A DNA stretch of 64,000 nucleotides from Paenarthrobacter aurescens TC1 (GCA_000014925.1 CP000474.1:3782001-3846000); one strand, 5' to 3'; positions 1-9,709 are shown, counted from the first letter of the stretch. Notes: generated from the sequence alone by a model not told the origin. A program made the numbers and translations.

Positions 1-1716
1 GCTGGACTCGGTTTCCCAGTTCCACTTGGAGATGGTGGGAACGCCGCGGGACAAGGTTGCGTCGTAGTCGTGGTCCACCACTTCGCGGAGCAGGTCACCG
101 TCCCACCATGCCAGGAAGTTCGCGGCAGGGATCTTCTCGGAGATCAGCTCGCCCTTGGCCGATACCAACTGGCCAACGGGGGAATCCCAGGCAGCCGTAC
201 CTCCTACGGCCCATCCTTCAGCCCCGGCGTAGCGGGGATCGATGTCGCCTGCCGCACCGCGACCGGTGTCCCTGGCGGCGGGGATGCTCCACAGGACTTC
301 ACCGGTTGCGGCGTCGCGGAAGGTTGCTCCGCGGTTGCCGCTCTGGCTCATGCTCTCGTGGACGGCGAACGTCTCCAGCCCGGGCCTGGACGGATCAAGG
401 TCGCTGGTGTGGATGGCATCGCCGTGGCCGAGCTTGGTGTTGTAAAGCGGCTGGCCGTTGTCATCAATGGTCATGGAGCCGAAGACGAACTCGTCCTTGC
501 CGTCCTGGTCCACGTCGGCCACGGACAGGTTGTGGTTGCCCTGCCCCTTGTATTCATCGCCGGCGAGGTTCGAGTCGAAGGTCCAGCGCTTCACGAGCTT
601 GCCGTTGACGAGGTCGTACGTGACCAGGACGGTGCGCGTGTAGTAGCCACGGCTGAACATCATGGACGGGTGCTCGCCGTCGAGGTAAGCCACGCCGGCC
701 AGGAAACGGTCTACGCGGTTTCCGTAGTTGTCACCCCAGCCGGTGACCGAGCCGCGCGGGGGCTCGTAGGCCACAGTGTCCATGATTGTGCCTGTCTCGC
801 CCTTGAAGACTGTCAGGAATTCGGGACCGGACAGAACGTAGCCGGCACTGTTGCGGAAGTCGGCGTCGGCGTTTCCAATCACCGTTCCTGCAGCATCGCG
901 GGTGCCATCGGCTGTCTTGAGGGAGACCTCAGCCTTGCCATCGCCGTCGAAGTCGTAGGCCAGAACCTGCGTGTAGTGAGCGCCGGCGCGGATGTTTCGG
1001 CCCAGGTCGATGCGCCACAGCTTGGTGCCGTCCAGCGTGTAGGCGTCCACGTAGACGTTCCCCGTGTAGCCGGATTGGGAGTTGTCCTTGGCGTTGGATG
1101 GCGCCCACGTTTGGATGACCTCGTACTTCCCGTCGCCGTCGAGGTCCGCCACCGTGGCGTCGTTCGCCGAGTAGCTGTACGGCTTTCCGTCAGGGGTGAC
1201 TCCGTCTGCTGGCTTGTCCAGCTTGATGGCCAGGTAGTTCTGCGCGAGCGGCGTTACCGCTTGGGTCAGTTTGTCCTGCCCCTGCCCGTTGCCGACGGTT
1301 TTGATGACGTAGCTGGATTCGGCGGTGCCATCCGCGTCCACGAACATCGTGGCATTTCGGATGGGTTCCGGGGTGATATTGACGCCGTCGCGCAGGACGT
1401 GGAAGCCGATGCTGTCCTTGTCCAGGCCGAGCATACGCCAGCTCACTGTGACGCCTTGGTCAGTCAGGACAGCCACCGGCGCCCGGTCCAGGTTCTCCAC
1501 TTGCCGCTTGAGGGCGGAGGGATCCTTCGCAGCAGGCACGACGCCGGGGAGTCCGGTTTGCGCTGCCGGCGCGAGTTGGGCGGGCGCTGCTTGAGCCAGC
1601 GGGACGCCCGTCAGCGCTATGGCTGCAGCGGCGAGTGACGCCGAGGCTGCCAGGGGGACGGCCTTCCATGCACGGCTACGGGTACTGCGGTAGGAACATT
1701 TCGAGGGGTAAGCCAA
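1..1716 (-). CDS. Rhamnogalacturonan lyase (PL11), C-terminus outside window
   Basis: Secreted pectin-degrading lyase that cleaves the rhamnogalacturonan I backbone. At least 572 codons are present and the gene runs off the left edge. The frame opens with a basic N-terminus and a hydrophobic signal peptide ending near ALAQA-AP-type residues (about residues 15-40). It continues with a PL11-type beta-propeller carrying repeated DxDGDG-like metal loops (ATVADLDGDGKYEV, YDFDGDGKAEV, VADVDQDGKDEF). No ATG fits this frame. The TTG at 1716 does, with AAAGGAG 7 nt upstream. LacI-type operators lie just upstream. The long plus-strand frame over the same bases is a shadow. Family assignment is firm; the exact start is less so. 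Confidence 0.88.
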   Translation of the reverse strand, partial: MAYPSKCSYRSTRSRAWKAVPLAASASLAAAAIALTGVPLAQAAPAQLAPAAQTGLPGVVPAAKDPSALKRQVENLDRAPVAVLTDQGVTVSWRMLGLDKDSIGFHVLRDGVNITPEPIRNATMFVDADGTAESSYVIKTVGNGQGQDKLTQAVTPLAQNYLAIKLDKPADGVTPDGKPYSYSANDATVADLDGDGKYEVIQTWAPSNAKDNSQSGYTGNVYVDAYTLDGTKLWRIDLGRNIRAGAHYTQVLAYDFDGDGKAEVSLKTADGTRDAAGTVIGNADADFRNSAGYVLSGPEFLTVFKGETGTIMDTVAYEPPRGSVTGWGDNYGNRVDRFLAGVAYLDGEHPSMMFSRGYYTRTVLVTYDLVNGKLVKRWTFDSNLAGDEYKGQGNHNLSVADVDQDGKDEFVFGSMTIDDNGQPLYNTKLGHGDAIHTSDLDPSRPGLETFAVHESMSQSGNRGATFRDAATGEVLWSIPAARDTGRGAAGDIDPRYAGAEGWAVGGTAAWDSPVGQLVSAKGELISEKIPAANFLAWWDGDLLREVVDHDYDATLSRGVPTISKWNWETESS

Positions 1717-1766
1717 AGAACATCTCCTTTGATGCAGGGCGGCAGTGGGTCTGCCGCTCCCATGTT

Positions 1767-1778
1767 TGGAACGTTTCA
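1767..1778. promoter_or_regulatory. LacI-family operator-like site
   Basis: TGGAACGTTTCA is a near palindrome around an AACGTT core, the usual form of LacI-family sugar-repressor sites. It lies about 50 bp upstream of the rhamnogalacturonan lyase start, so repression by a pectin-sugar regulator encoded elsewhere is inferred. Confidence 0.45.
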
Positions 1779-1833
1779 CACACACGTCAAGTAGAGCCAC
1801 GCCTAAAAAATGGGAGGTGGCTGGGCGATGCCA

Positions 1834-1845
1834 GAAAGCGCTTTC
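1834..1845. promoter_or_regulatory. LacI-family operator, perfect palindrome
   Basis: GAAAGCGCTTTC is a perfect 12-bp palindrome of the classical LacI/GalR half-site type with a central CG. It lies about 120 bp upstream of the rhamnogalacturonan lyase start and 67 bp from the second site, in the 234-bp gap before the ABC ATPase gene end. Confidence 0.55.
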
Positions 1846-1950
1846 CGCTCACAAGGTTTACCAGTGCCTCAAGCGCCCGGTCAAGGGTTTGACAGGAAAT
1901 GACTGTCCGGCTTCGTTAGGAAATGTTCGGATTTGTGGCCGCCACAATCG

Positions 1951-3606
1951 TCAGATTGACACCACCACTCGCCCCGGAATGGCGGAGATCAGCTGGCGGG
2001 TGTAGTCCTCCGCAGGGTTCTCCAGCACGTCTCCCGCATCGCCGACCTCCACCAGTTTGCCAGCCTTCATGACAGCCACCCGGTCCGAAATTTGCTGCAC
2101 CACCGCGAGGTCGTGAGAGATGAAAAGGTAGCTCAAGGACTCCTGTACCTGCAGTTCAGCCAGCAGCTTCAGGATCTGTGCTTGCACGGAAACGTCCAAG
2201 GCAGAGACTGCCTCGTCGAGCACCACGAGCTCGGGCTTCAGCGCCAAAGCCCGTGCGATGGCGACGCGCTGCCGCTGGCCGCCCGACAGTTCCGCTGGTC
2301 GCCGTCCTCCATAGTCGGAGGGCAGATGCACCTCTTCCAACAACTCTTTCACCCGGCGCTTCCGGTCAGTTGGAGAGCCCTCCGAGAAGGCCCGCAGTGG
2401 CTCGGCGATGATCTCTTCCACGGAGAAGCGAGGATCCACGGAAGCGTAGGGGCTCTGGAACACCACCTGGAAGCGACGCCGAAGCTGGCGGAGCCGCTCG
2501 CCACGGACGGAGGCAAGGTCCACGCCGTCGAACTCCACCGACCCAGAGGTTGGCTTGTCCAAGCGCAGCAGCAAGCGGGCCACGGTGCTTTTTCCCGAGC
2601 CCGACTCACCCACCAGCGCCAACGTCTCGCCGCGGTTGATCCCCAGCGAAACATCGTCGACTGCGATCAAGGTCCTGGCGCCTCCGGCTGTCCGCGGCAG
2701 CGTGAAGACTTTCCGGAGGGACTTGGCCTCCACAAGAGGCGAGCTGGGCACTACGTCACTTCCCGCCGTCGAGCTCTTTGCCGCCAGCGAGGGCCGCAGT
2801 CTTCGGGGACTGAGCCCCGGTGCCGCCGCGATGAGTTGCTGTGTGTAGCTGTGCTGCGGGCTTCCCAACACAGCTGCGGCGGACCCTTCCTCCACAATTT
2901 CGCCGCCGCGCATCACGATGATCCGGTGGGCGCGATCAGCTGCGACGCCGAGATCGTGGGTGATCAGAAGGACCGCTGTGCCACGCTCGGCGGTAAGGGC
3001 TGCGATGTTGTCCAGGATCTGCCGCTGGACCGTCACGTCAAGGGCGCTGGTGGGTTCATCGGCAATCACCAGCTTGGGCCGCGCAGCAAGCGCTGTGGCT
3101 ATGAGCACGCGTTGTAGCATGCCGCCGGAGAATTGGTGCGGGAACTGGCGGGCGCGGGTTGGGGCGTCGCGGATTCCTGACTCCTCAAGAAGCCGCACGG
3201 CGCTTTGGCGGGCGGCCTTCTTGGGCTGGAGTTTGTGGATGGTCAGGGCTTCGGCCACCTGCTCCCCAACGCGCTGCAAGGGATCCAGCGATGCCGTTGG
3301 ATCCTGCGGAATCAGCCCGATCTCCTTCCCGCGCACCCCCTGCCACTCCTTGCTCGTCAAGCGGGTCAGGTCAGTGCCGTCGAATGTCACGCTCCCGGAG
3401 GAAACCCGGGCATTGCCGGGGAGCAGGTTGATGATGGAATGCGCCGTGGTGGTTTTGCCGGACCCGGATTCGCCAACAATCGCCACCACCTCACCGGCCC
3501 GGACCTCAAAACTGACGCCGGCCACCGCCTTCCGCGGCGTCCCATCCACCAGGTAGTCGACCTGCAGGTTTTTGATCCTCAACAGCGGTTCAGCGTTGGT
3601 GTTCAT
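1951..3606 (-). CDS. Dual-domain peptide/nickel-type ABC transporter ATPase
   Basis: A fused DppD-DppF-type protein of 551 aa that energises peptide-type import. Two complete ATPase domains are visible. The first has Walker A GESGSGKTT at residues 45-53; the second has GESGSGKST near residue 345, an LSGGQRQR signature and a Walker B with DEAVSALD. Fusion of both ATPases is common in actinobacterial members. It is the last gene of a four-gene ABC unit and overlaps the permease stop by 4 bases (ATGA), so translation is probably coupled. The substrate cannot be read from the sequence. The neighbouring flavin monooxygenases and the methionine importer suggest an organosulfur peptide-like compound. 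Confidence 0.9.
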   Translation of the reverse strand: MNTNAEPLLRIKNLQVDYLVDGTPRKAVAGVSFEVRAGEVVAIVGESGSGKTTTAHSIINLLPGNARVSSGSVTFDGTDLTRLTSKEWQGVRGKEIGLIPQDPTASLDPLQRVGEQVAEALTIHKLQPKKAARQSAVRLLEESGIRDAPTRARQFPHQFSGGMLQRVLIATALAARPKLVIADEPTSALDVTVQRQILDNIAALTAERGTAVLLITHDLGVAADRAHRIIVMRGGEIVEEGSAAAVLGSPQHSYTQQLIAAAPGLSPRRLRPSLAAKSSTAGSDVVPSSPLVEAKSLRKVFTLPRTAGGARTLIAVDDVSLGINRGETLALVGESGSGKSTVARLLLRLDKPTSGSVEFDGVDLASVRGERLRQLRRRFQVVFQSPYASVDPRFSVEEIIAEPLRAFSEGSPTDRKRRVKELLEEVHLPSDYGGRRPAELSGGQRQRVAIARALALKPELVVLDEAVSALDVSVQAQILKLLAELQVQESLSYLFISHDLAVVQQISDRVAVMKAGKLVEVGDAGDVLENPAEDYTRQLISAIPGRVVVSI

Positions 3607-4550
3607 CGCCGGTTCCTTTCAGCGTCCTGGAAAGCATGCGAAATACGGTTGGTGGACAGCACGACGGCGGCAATCACCACGCCCGGCAACGTCACCAACC
3701 ACCACGCCGCCACAAGGTAGTCGCGGCCTCCGGCCACCAGCGATCCCCACTCGGCGGCAGGCGGTGGTGCCCCGAAGCCAAGGAAGCTCAGGGAAGAAAT
3801 GGACAGGACGGCCATGCCGAACTCCAGCGCGGACAGGGCGAGAACCGGGCCGGCGGCGTTGGGAAGTATGTGGCGCAGCAGGATGGAATGCCAGCGGACA
3901 CCTGAAGACCCTGCTGCTTCAACGTAGACGGCTGTACTCACGCGGAGGGCTTCGGCACGCATGATGCGGGCGAAATTGGCCACGCTGGCAACGCCCACCG
4001 CGATGGCAATGTTGATGGTCCCGAAGCCCAGCACTGTGATGAGGGCCAAGGAGAGCAGGAGACTTGGGATTGCCAGCAGGACATCCATGACGCGCATGAT
4101 GGCGTCATCCACCCATCCCCTGATGGAGCCTGCCAGCAAACCCAAGGCGGATCCTGCCACCAAACCGACAGCGACGGCCACGGCGGTCGCAGCCAAGGAG
4201 GTCGCCGAGCCGTGGACCACCCTGGAGAACAGGTCGCGTCCCAGGCTGTCTGTTCCGAACCAATGCTCCGCGGACGGTGGCTTGAGCCGGTCCGCGGGAA
4301 CCCCTGTGTCCGGCGGCCAGTGCGTAAACGCCGCGGGAATGAGCGCCCAAAGGACCACCAACACCAGAACGGCAACGGACAACACCAACCCCGGCTTGCC
4401 GAAGACGTGGCGGATCCTGATGACCCAACCGGGAACGGAAGCCTGGCCTGAGGCAGTTAGAGCTGAATCGGAGATGGCGGAGCCCGCGAGCTTCGCCTCC
4501 GGGGAGGCCGTATTTCCGGACGTCGTCTCCCTGACAAGTTGCTGCGTCAT
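3603..4550 (-). CDS. ABC transporter permease (DppC-like)
   Basis: Inner-membrane permease of 315 aa in the peptide/nickel ABC family. It has a cytoplasmic N-terminal stretch, a first membrane segment near residues 50-75, and a C-terminal binding-protein-dependent transport domain with about five helices. The EAA-loop region around MRAEALRVSTAVYVEAAG is well preserved. It pairs with the DppB-like permease encoded 10 bp upstream and shares an ATGA overlap with the ATPase gene. Substrate unknown. Confidence 0.9.
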   Translation of the reverse strand: MTQQLVRETTSGNTASPEAKLAGSAISDSALTASGQASVPGWVIRIRHVFGKPGLVLSVAVLVLVVLWALIPAAFTHWPPDTGVPADRLKPPSAEHWFGTDSLGRDLFSRVVHGSATSLAATAVAVAVGLVAGSALGLLAGSIRGWVDDAIMRVMDVLLAIPSLLLSLALITVLGFGTINIAIAVGVASVANFARIMRAEALRVSTAVYVEAAGSSGVRWHSILLRHILPNAAGPVLALSALEFGMAVLSISSLSFLGFGAPPPAAEWGSLVAGGRDYLVAAWWLVTLPGVVIAAVVLSTNRISHAFQDAERNRR

Positions 4551-4560
4551 GTTGGCCCTC

Positions 4561-5505
4561 CTAGGCCTTGGCCCGCGTGGTGTTGATGCGCGGATCCACG
4601 AGCGGGTAGATCAGATCCACAATCAAGCTGGTGATCACGAAGATTGCTGCGGCCAGCACCACCAGCGTTTGCACCACAGGGATGTCCCTGCTGTTCACCG
4701 CCGTCACTGTGAGGCGGCCAATGCCTGCACGGGAGAACACTGTTTCGCTCACCACCGCACCGGCAAGCAGGTTTCCAACCAGGATGCCCAGCATGGTGAG
4801 GGTAGGAATGGCCGCGTTCCGCAGAGCATGGCCGAAGTTGATCAGCGCTTCACTGGCTCCCTTAGCCCGGATTTGTTCGATGTACGGCTCGCCCAACGTC
4901 TGGCGCAAGCTGCGGGTCAGCAGTTGGGCGATCACTGCTGAGGTGGGTATCGCCAGAGTCAACGCCGGAAGCACCAGGCTCTCGCCGCCGTCGTTCCCTA
5001 TCGCCGGGAACAGCCTCAATCTGAACGAAAAGAACTGCAGCAAAAGGAGGCCAATCCAGAAGGTGGGCACCGCGATACCCAAGGGCGGCAGGGAAGAGAA
5101 AGCGTGGCGGATCCAGCGGTTGCGGCTGAACGCCGCAACCACTGCCAGGGCACTGCCCAGGAGAACCGCCAGGGCGAAGCCCGCCATAGCCAACTTGATG
5201 GTTTCAGGCAGGACTTCGGCCACCGTCTGGGTTGCAGGGACACCATTTTTGATGGAGAGCCCGAAGTCCAGCTGGAGCGCCTTGAACAGGGCTACGAAGT
5301 ACTGCTCGTGGATAGGCCTGTCCAAGCCGTACTCAGCCCGCAGCTTCTCCACGAGTGCCGGATCCACCGCGTTCTGTTCGTCGCCGCTGGCCATGATGCT
5401 CACGGCGTCGCCGGGCAGCAAGTACAGGATGAGGAAGGACACTGTGTAGGCGGCCCAGAGGACGAAGGCGCCCTGCAGCAACCGTTGGCCGATGTAGCGG
5501 ATCAT
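4561..5505 (-). CDS. ABC transporter permease (DppB-like)
   Basis: Inner-membrane permease of 314 aa with the classic DppB N-terminus (MIRYIGQRLLQG, then an AAYTVSFLILYLLPGD first helix) and a C-terminal transport domain. The EAA-like loop is LRQTLGEPYIEQIRAKG. It is the first permease after the binding-protein gene (7-bp gap) and is clearly co-transcribed with it. Confidence 0.9.
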   Translation of the reverse strand: MIRYIGQRLLQGAFVLWAAYTVSFLILYLLPGDAVSIMASGDEQNAVDPALVEKLRAEYGLDRPIHEQYFVALFKALQLDFGLSIKNGVPATQTVAEVLPETIKLAMAGFALAVLLGSALAVVAAFSRNRWIRHAFSSLPPLGIAVPTFWIGLLLLQFFSFRLRLFPAIGNDGGESLVLPALTLAIPTSAVIAQLLTRSLRQTLGEPYIEQIRAKGASEALINFGHALRNAAIPTLTMLGILVGNLLAGAVVSETVFSRAGIGRLTVTAVNSRDIPVVQTLVVLAAAIFVITSLIVDLIYPLVDPRINTTRAKA

Positions 5506-5512
5506 GGGATTC

Positions 5513-7150
5513 CTACTTGCTCAGCCAGGCGTCGTAGAAGTCCAGGCGGCTGGAGGCTTCAAAGGTGAGGCCCTTGACGTGCTCGCTGGCGGAGATGGTG
5601 GTGGACAGTTCATACAGCGGGATGGAGTGGGCGTCCTTGATCAGGATTTCCTGTGCTTGGTCCACCAGCTTCTGGCGTGCGTCTTTGTCCAGCGCCGCGG
5701 CCTGCTCGCCCAGGACGTCGTCCACGGGCAGCTTCTCGCGCAAGTTGCTTCCGCCACGGGCTGTGGTGGAGGCAAACACCGTCCGAAGGACATCCGGGTC
5801 GCTGCGGGTCAGGTTGCCGTAGGAGAAGTCATAGCTCTTGTCGGCCTGGGCAGCCGTAACGTCCGCGATGGTGGTGAACTTCAGCTGCAGGTCCACGCCG
5901 ATCACTTTGAGCTGCTGCTGAACGAGTTCCAGGACTTCCTTGGGCGACTGCCAGTAGGTGACCTTGAAGGAAAGCTTTTCACCGTTCTTTTCGCGGATGC
6001 CGTCTGCGCCCTCCTTCCAGCCGGCATCGTCCAGGAGCTTCTTGGCGCCGTCAGGATCGTGCTTGAGCAGCTCGCTGTAATCCTTGAAGTACGGCGTTGT
6101 GTGGGAGAGAACACCCTTGGCCGGTTGGTCCGCTTCCGTCAGCAAGGTCTTGGTGATTTCCTCCCGGTTGATGGCCTTGGAAATGGCTTGGCGAACAGCC
6201 GTTTCCTTGAGCTTCGGGGTGGACTGGTTGGCGTACAGGTTGTAGACGACACCCGGGTTGGCGCGGGTTTCGTTCCAGAAGCCGTTGCCGTTGAACAGGG
6301 TGATGTCAGCTGCGGAGATCGCTGCCGTGGCGTCTATCTGCCCGGACTGCAGGCTGCCCGTGCGGTTTCCCGCCTCCGGAATGATCTTGAAGGTCACAGT
6401 GTTCAGATACGCCTCGCCCTTGTTGCTGTTGGTGGCGGCGGGCCAGTTGTAGCCGGCCCTGCGTTCCAAGACGGCTTCCTTGTCCACGGTGTAGCTCTTT
6501 ACGCTGAACGGGCCGGAGCCGGAGAACTTTCCGGCGCAACGGTCCGCCTCGGAGAGAGTGGCAGACGCCGGGGACAACAGGCCGAGCGTGAACGTGGACG
6601 TCGCTTGGAGGAACTGCGCGTTCGGCTTGGAGAAGTCCACCACCACGGTCTGCGGGTCCTTCACGGTGATGGCGCTGACGTCGCTCAGGTACGTGGACCC
6701 AAGTGTTGCTTTGGCACCGAGTGCCTTGATGGCCTCGAAGTTGGTCTTCACCGAGGCAGCATCAATCGCGGTCCCGTCGGCGAAGGTCGCACCGCTGCGG
6801 AGTGTGAACGTGAAGCTCGTGGCATTGGTGTTGGTTTCGAACTTCTCCGCAAGCCACGGGACGATCTCGCCCGTCTTCGGATCCTGCGACGTCAACGAGG
6901 CCACCGTCTGGCGGGCAATCGCGATCGCATCGTTGTTGCCCACCTGCTGCGGGTCGATGCAGCCACGGTCCACGGACACCGCGAAGTTCAGGTTGCCACC
7001 CGAGACCGGCGTGGCGTCGGCACTTTGCTGAGTGCCGGCGTCGGCCCCTCCGGCGCAAGCTGAGGCGAGGAGCGCAACGGCTCCCAGGACGGAGACGACG
7101 GCGGCAGGTTTCCGCAGCTTGCGGTCTGCGGGATGGTTGGGGACGCTCAT
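5513..7150 (-). CDS. Extracellular solute-binding lipoprotein, family 5
   Basis: Substrate-binding component of 545 aa for the adjoining ABC importer. A signal peptide with lipobox LLASAC places the lipidated cysteine at about residue 32. The body has SBP-family-5 features (GTPVSGG-type entry, WLAEKFETN, AFTLRSGATFADGTAIDA, VRQAISKAINREEI). The start ATG overlaps the stop of the upstream monooxygenase by 4 bases. Family 5 binds peptides, nickel chelates and other compounds. Coupling to FMN monooxygenases points to a sulfur- or nitrogen-containing organic substrate, which is inference. Confidence 0.9.
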   Translation of the reverse strand: MSVPNHPADRKLRKPAAVVSVLGAVALLASACAGGADAGTQQSADATPVSGGNLNFAVSVDRGCIDPQQVGNNDAIAIARQTVASLTSQDPKTGEIVPWLAEKFETNTNATSFTFTLRSGATFADGTAIDAASVKTNFEAIKALGAKATLGSTYLSDVSAITVKDPQTVVVDFSKPNAQFLQATSTFTLGLLSPASATLSEADRCAGKFSGSGPFSVKSYTVDKEAVLERRAGYNWPAATNSNKGEAYLNTVTFKIIPEAGNRTGSLQSGQIDATAAISAADITLFNGNGFWNETRANPGVVYNLYANQSTPKLKETAVRQAISKAINREEITKTLLTEADQPAKGVLSHTTPYFKDYSELLKHDPDGAKKLLDDAGWKEGADGIREKNGEKLSFKVTYWQSPKEVLELVQQQLKVIGVDLQLKFTTIADVTAAQADKSYDFSYGNLTRSDPDVLRTVFASTTARGGSNLREKLPVDDVLGEQAAALDKDARQKLVDQAQEILIKDAHSIPLYELSTTISASEHVKGLTFEASSRLDFYDAWLSK

Positions 7151-8562
7151 GCGACTTCTTCGCTTTCAGTGAGTTGGGTGCTGGTGAGTGATCCGCGGCG
7201 GGTCAGCGGGGCGCGGAGGCCGAGGTTTTCGCGGAGGTTGGTGCCTTCGTATTCGGTGCGGTAGACGCCGCGGTCCTGCAGCCGCGGAACCAGTTCGTTG
7301 ACGATGTCGTCCAAGCCGCCCGGAACGATCCACGGAGTGATGTTGAAGCCGTCAACGGCGCCGGCGTGGGCGTATTCGGCGAGTTTGTCCGCAATATCGT
7401 CGTAGGATCCCACCAGGCCACGGCCATTGAGCCGGGAGCGGGCAGCGACGAACTGGCGGATCGACTGGCCGTTTTCCTTGGCGTCCGCGCGCCACTGGGC
7501 CGCGAGGTCCTTGGCGCTCTTCCCGTGGAAGGCGTTGCCTCGGGTGGGGTTGGTGACGTCCACAATCGGGTCGATGTCCGGCAGCGGACCGTCGGGGTCG
7601 TATTCGGTCAGGGTTCGTCCCCAGAACTGTTCCAAGTAGGCTATGGCCGTCTCAGGGCCCACCTGCAGGGACCGGACCCACTGGTGTTTCTCCTCAGCTT
7701 CTGCCGCTGTGGCACCGAGGATAAACTCCTGGCCCGGAAAGATCTTCACGTCATCCGCCGGGCGGCCGGCCTTGAGGGTGCGGGCCACGATGTCGTCCCG
7801 GAATTTCTTGGCGTCTTCCAGTTCCGGGTGCGCAGAGAAGATCACATCGGCGTTTCGAACAGCGAAGTCGCGGCCGTCCGGTGAGTCGCCTGCCTGGAAC
7901 AGGACCGGGTGCTGCTGGCTGGAACGCGGCAAGCGCCCGGTGATTTCGACGTCGAAACTCTCGTCGTGGCGCTTGACCGTGCTGATGGCGTCCTCGCGGA
8001 GCCAGCGCGGATCATTCCGGGACCCGGCGATTGCACCGTCGGCCCAGGAATCCCAAATAGCCTTGGCCGTCTGAACGAACGCTTCGGCCCGGATGTAGCG
8101 GTCCTCGTGCTGGAGAAACCCGCCGCGCCTGAAGTTGGCACCGGTCCATGCGTTGTCCGTAGTGACGATGTTCCATGCCGCACGGCCGCCGGACAGTAGG
8201 TCCAGGCTGGCCAAGCGGTGGGCAAGGTCCGCGGGATCGTTGTATGTGGTGTTTTGCGTGGCCACCAGACCGATGCTGGTGGTGACGGCTGCGAGCGCGG
8301 CGAGTGCGGTCTGGGCGTCGGGACGGCCGACGACGTCGAGATCGTGGATCCGGCCCAGGTGTTCCCTAAGGCGCAGTCCCTCTCCGAGGAAGAAGGCGGA
8401 GAAGAGGCCGCGTTCAGCTGTCTGGGCTACCCGGCGGAATGATTCGAAGTCAGTTTGCGAGCCGCTCTGCGCGTCCTTCCATACGGTGGTGTGGTTAACG
8501 CCTTGGAAGAAGACACCGAACTGGATCTGGCCGTTGCCTGCGATGCGGTGATGATGGGTCAT
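7147..8562 (-). CDS. FMN-dependent monooxygenase, NtaA/SnaA/DszA (LLM) family
   Basis: Luciferase-like flavin monooxygenase of 471 aa using FMNH2 supplied by a separate reductase. N-terminal IQFGVFFQGVNHTTVW leads into the barrel. DVVGRPDAQTALAALAAVT and SGGRAAWNIVTT are typical of the nitrilotriacetate/dibenzothiophene-sulfone group, and the C-terminus ends in the family block RGVYRTEYEGTNLRENLGL. The true start is the ATG at 8562. The upstream extension of the open frame is a shadow of the next gene. The stop overlaps the binding-protein ATG, so import and oxidation of the substrate are expressed together. Confidence 0.88.
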   Translation of the reverse strand: MTHHHRIAGNGQIQFGVFFQGVNHTTVWKDAQSGSQTDFESFRRVAQTAERGLFSAFFLGEGLRLREHLGRIHDLDVVGRPDAQTALAALAAVTTSIGLVATQNTTYNDPADLAHRLASLDLLSGGRAAWNIVTTDNAWTGANFRRGGFLQHEDRYIRAEAFVQTAKAIWDSWADGAIAGSRNDPRWLREDAISTVKRHDESFDVEITGRLPRSSQQHPVLFQAGDSPDGRDFAVRNADVIFSAHPELEDAKKFRDDIVARTLKAGRPADDVKIFPGQEFILGATAAEAEEKHQWVRSLQVGPETAIAYLEQFWGRTLTEYDPDGPLPDIDPIVDVTNPTRGNAFHGKSAKDLAAQWRADAKENGQSIRQFVAARSRLNGRGLVGSYDDIADKLAEYAHAGAVDGFNITPWIVPGGLDDIVNELVPRLQDRGVYRTEYEGTNLRENLGLRAPLTRRGSLTSTQLTESEEVA

Positions 8563-8611
8563 GGTTCTGCTCTCTATGTCTGGCTCGTGGGCTCTTGGCG
8601 GCGGGCGATGG

Positions 8612-9709
8612 TCAGGCCGCGGCGAAGCGGTTCGCGGGACGGGGAAGTCCGAAGGTTTCCCGCAACGTGCGTCCCGGGGCCGGCGGTACCACCAGCCCGG
8701 TGCGGCGCAGTTCGGGCAGGACCTTGTTGGCCAGTTCGGGGAGGTCCACGTCCAGTACCGCTGGCTTGAGGCGGACGCCGTCGGCTGCTGCGAACAGCGT
8801 GGTGAGCAATTCCACCAGCCCTTCCGCGCTGCCCACGTAGCGGGCACCGCCCGTCCACTCTTCGTACGAGTCCAGCTCGGCCAGGCGGTCCTCCGCGGCT
8901 TGTCCACGGGAATCGAGGATGACGTCCAGCTCCACGAGTGTCCGTGGAGCGCCGGCCGTGGCTGCCGCTTGGGCTGCCTTTGCGAGGGCGTCCGGGGTTT
9001 CCGCGGCGATCAGGGCAACGTCAGCTTCGACGGCGGGAAGCAGCTCAGCGGGCGCGAACACCACCACCTGGCCTTGCAAGGGGCGCGGGATGATGGACGG
9101 TCCCTTGACGGAGAAGCGTTCACCTTCGAAGTCGGCGTAGTGCAGCTTGTCCCGGTCAATGTAGCGGCCGGTGGAGACGTCACGGATCACCGCGTCGTCT
9201 TCCCAGGAGTCCCACAGCCGGCGGCTCGCCTGCACGGCGTCTGCGGCTTCGCTGGTGTTTTCTCCTGCAGGCAACGGTGCTCGGCCCACCGATCGGGCTT
9301 CCTCTTCAAGGTTGTCCGCGTTGACCAGCCACCCTGCCCTGCCCAGCGAGGAGTAGTCCAGGCTGGCCAACTGCGTGGCCACATGGAACGGTTCGGTGAA
9401 GAGCGTTCCGGCCTCAGGGACAAGACCGATGGACCGGGTGATCGCTGCTGCAAAGGCCGCCCGCTGGATCGCGTCCAAACGGCCCGCAATCCCGGTGCTT
9501 CCAGGATCCACAACGCGGGTGTCCTTGAACGTTGCCACATGGAAACCGGCGATGTCCGCTGCTTGGACAGTTTCACGGATCCGTGGGCCCCCCAATAGTG
9601 CCTGCGGATCATGGTGGGCCTTGCGCCACGACGCTGGGTGGGCGCCATCGCCGTCGAGCTCCAATGCGATGACGCGGGAGCGGAATTCAGGTACAGGAGT
9701 GGAAGGCAT
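8612..9709 (-). CDS. LLM-class flavin-dependent oxidoreductase
   Basis: A 365-aa member of the bacterial luciferase fold, more divergent than its neighbour. It keeps PEFRSRVIALELDGDGAHPASWR, a GRAGWLVNADN block equivalent to the usual GRxxWN(I/V) motif, and a C-terminal RTLRETFGL motif. I place the start at the ATG at 9709, behind AAGAGAG; a longer frame would run into the riboswitch-like RNA. It is the first gene of the leftward sulfur/ABC operon. The SAM-IV-like element upstream suggests repression when S-adenosylmethionine is plentiful. Confidence 0.8.
   Translation of the reverse strand: MPSTPVPEFRSRVIALELDGDGAHPASWRKAHHDPQALLGGPRIRETVQAADIAGFHVATFKDTRVVDPGSTGIAGRLDAIQRAAFAAAITRSIGLVPEAGTLFTEPFHVATQLASLDYSSLGRAGWLVNADNLEEEARSVGRAPLPAGENTSEAADAVQASRRLWDSWEDDAVIRDVSTGRYIDRDKLHYADFEGERFSVKGPSIIPRPLQGQVVVFAPAELLPAVEADVALIAAETPDALAKAAQAAATAGAPRTLVELDVILDSRGQAAEDRLAELDSYEEWTGGARYVGSAEGLVELLTTLFAAADGVRLKPAVLDVDLPELANKVLPELRRTGLVVPPAPGRTLRETFGLPRPANRFAAA

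Noticed and set aside
70..1638. Long plus-strand open frame
   Set aside because: It is the complement of the rhamnogalacturonan lyase. Only the minus-strand frame shows a signal peptide and PL11 motifs.
5504..7063. Long plus-strand frame opposite the binding-protein gene
   Set aside because: A shadow of the family 5 binding lipoprotein; no domain in its translation.
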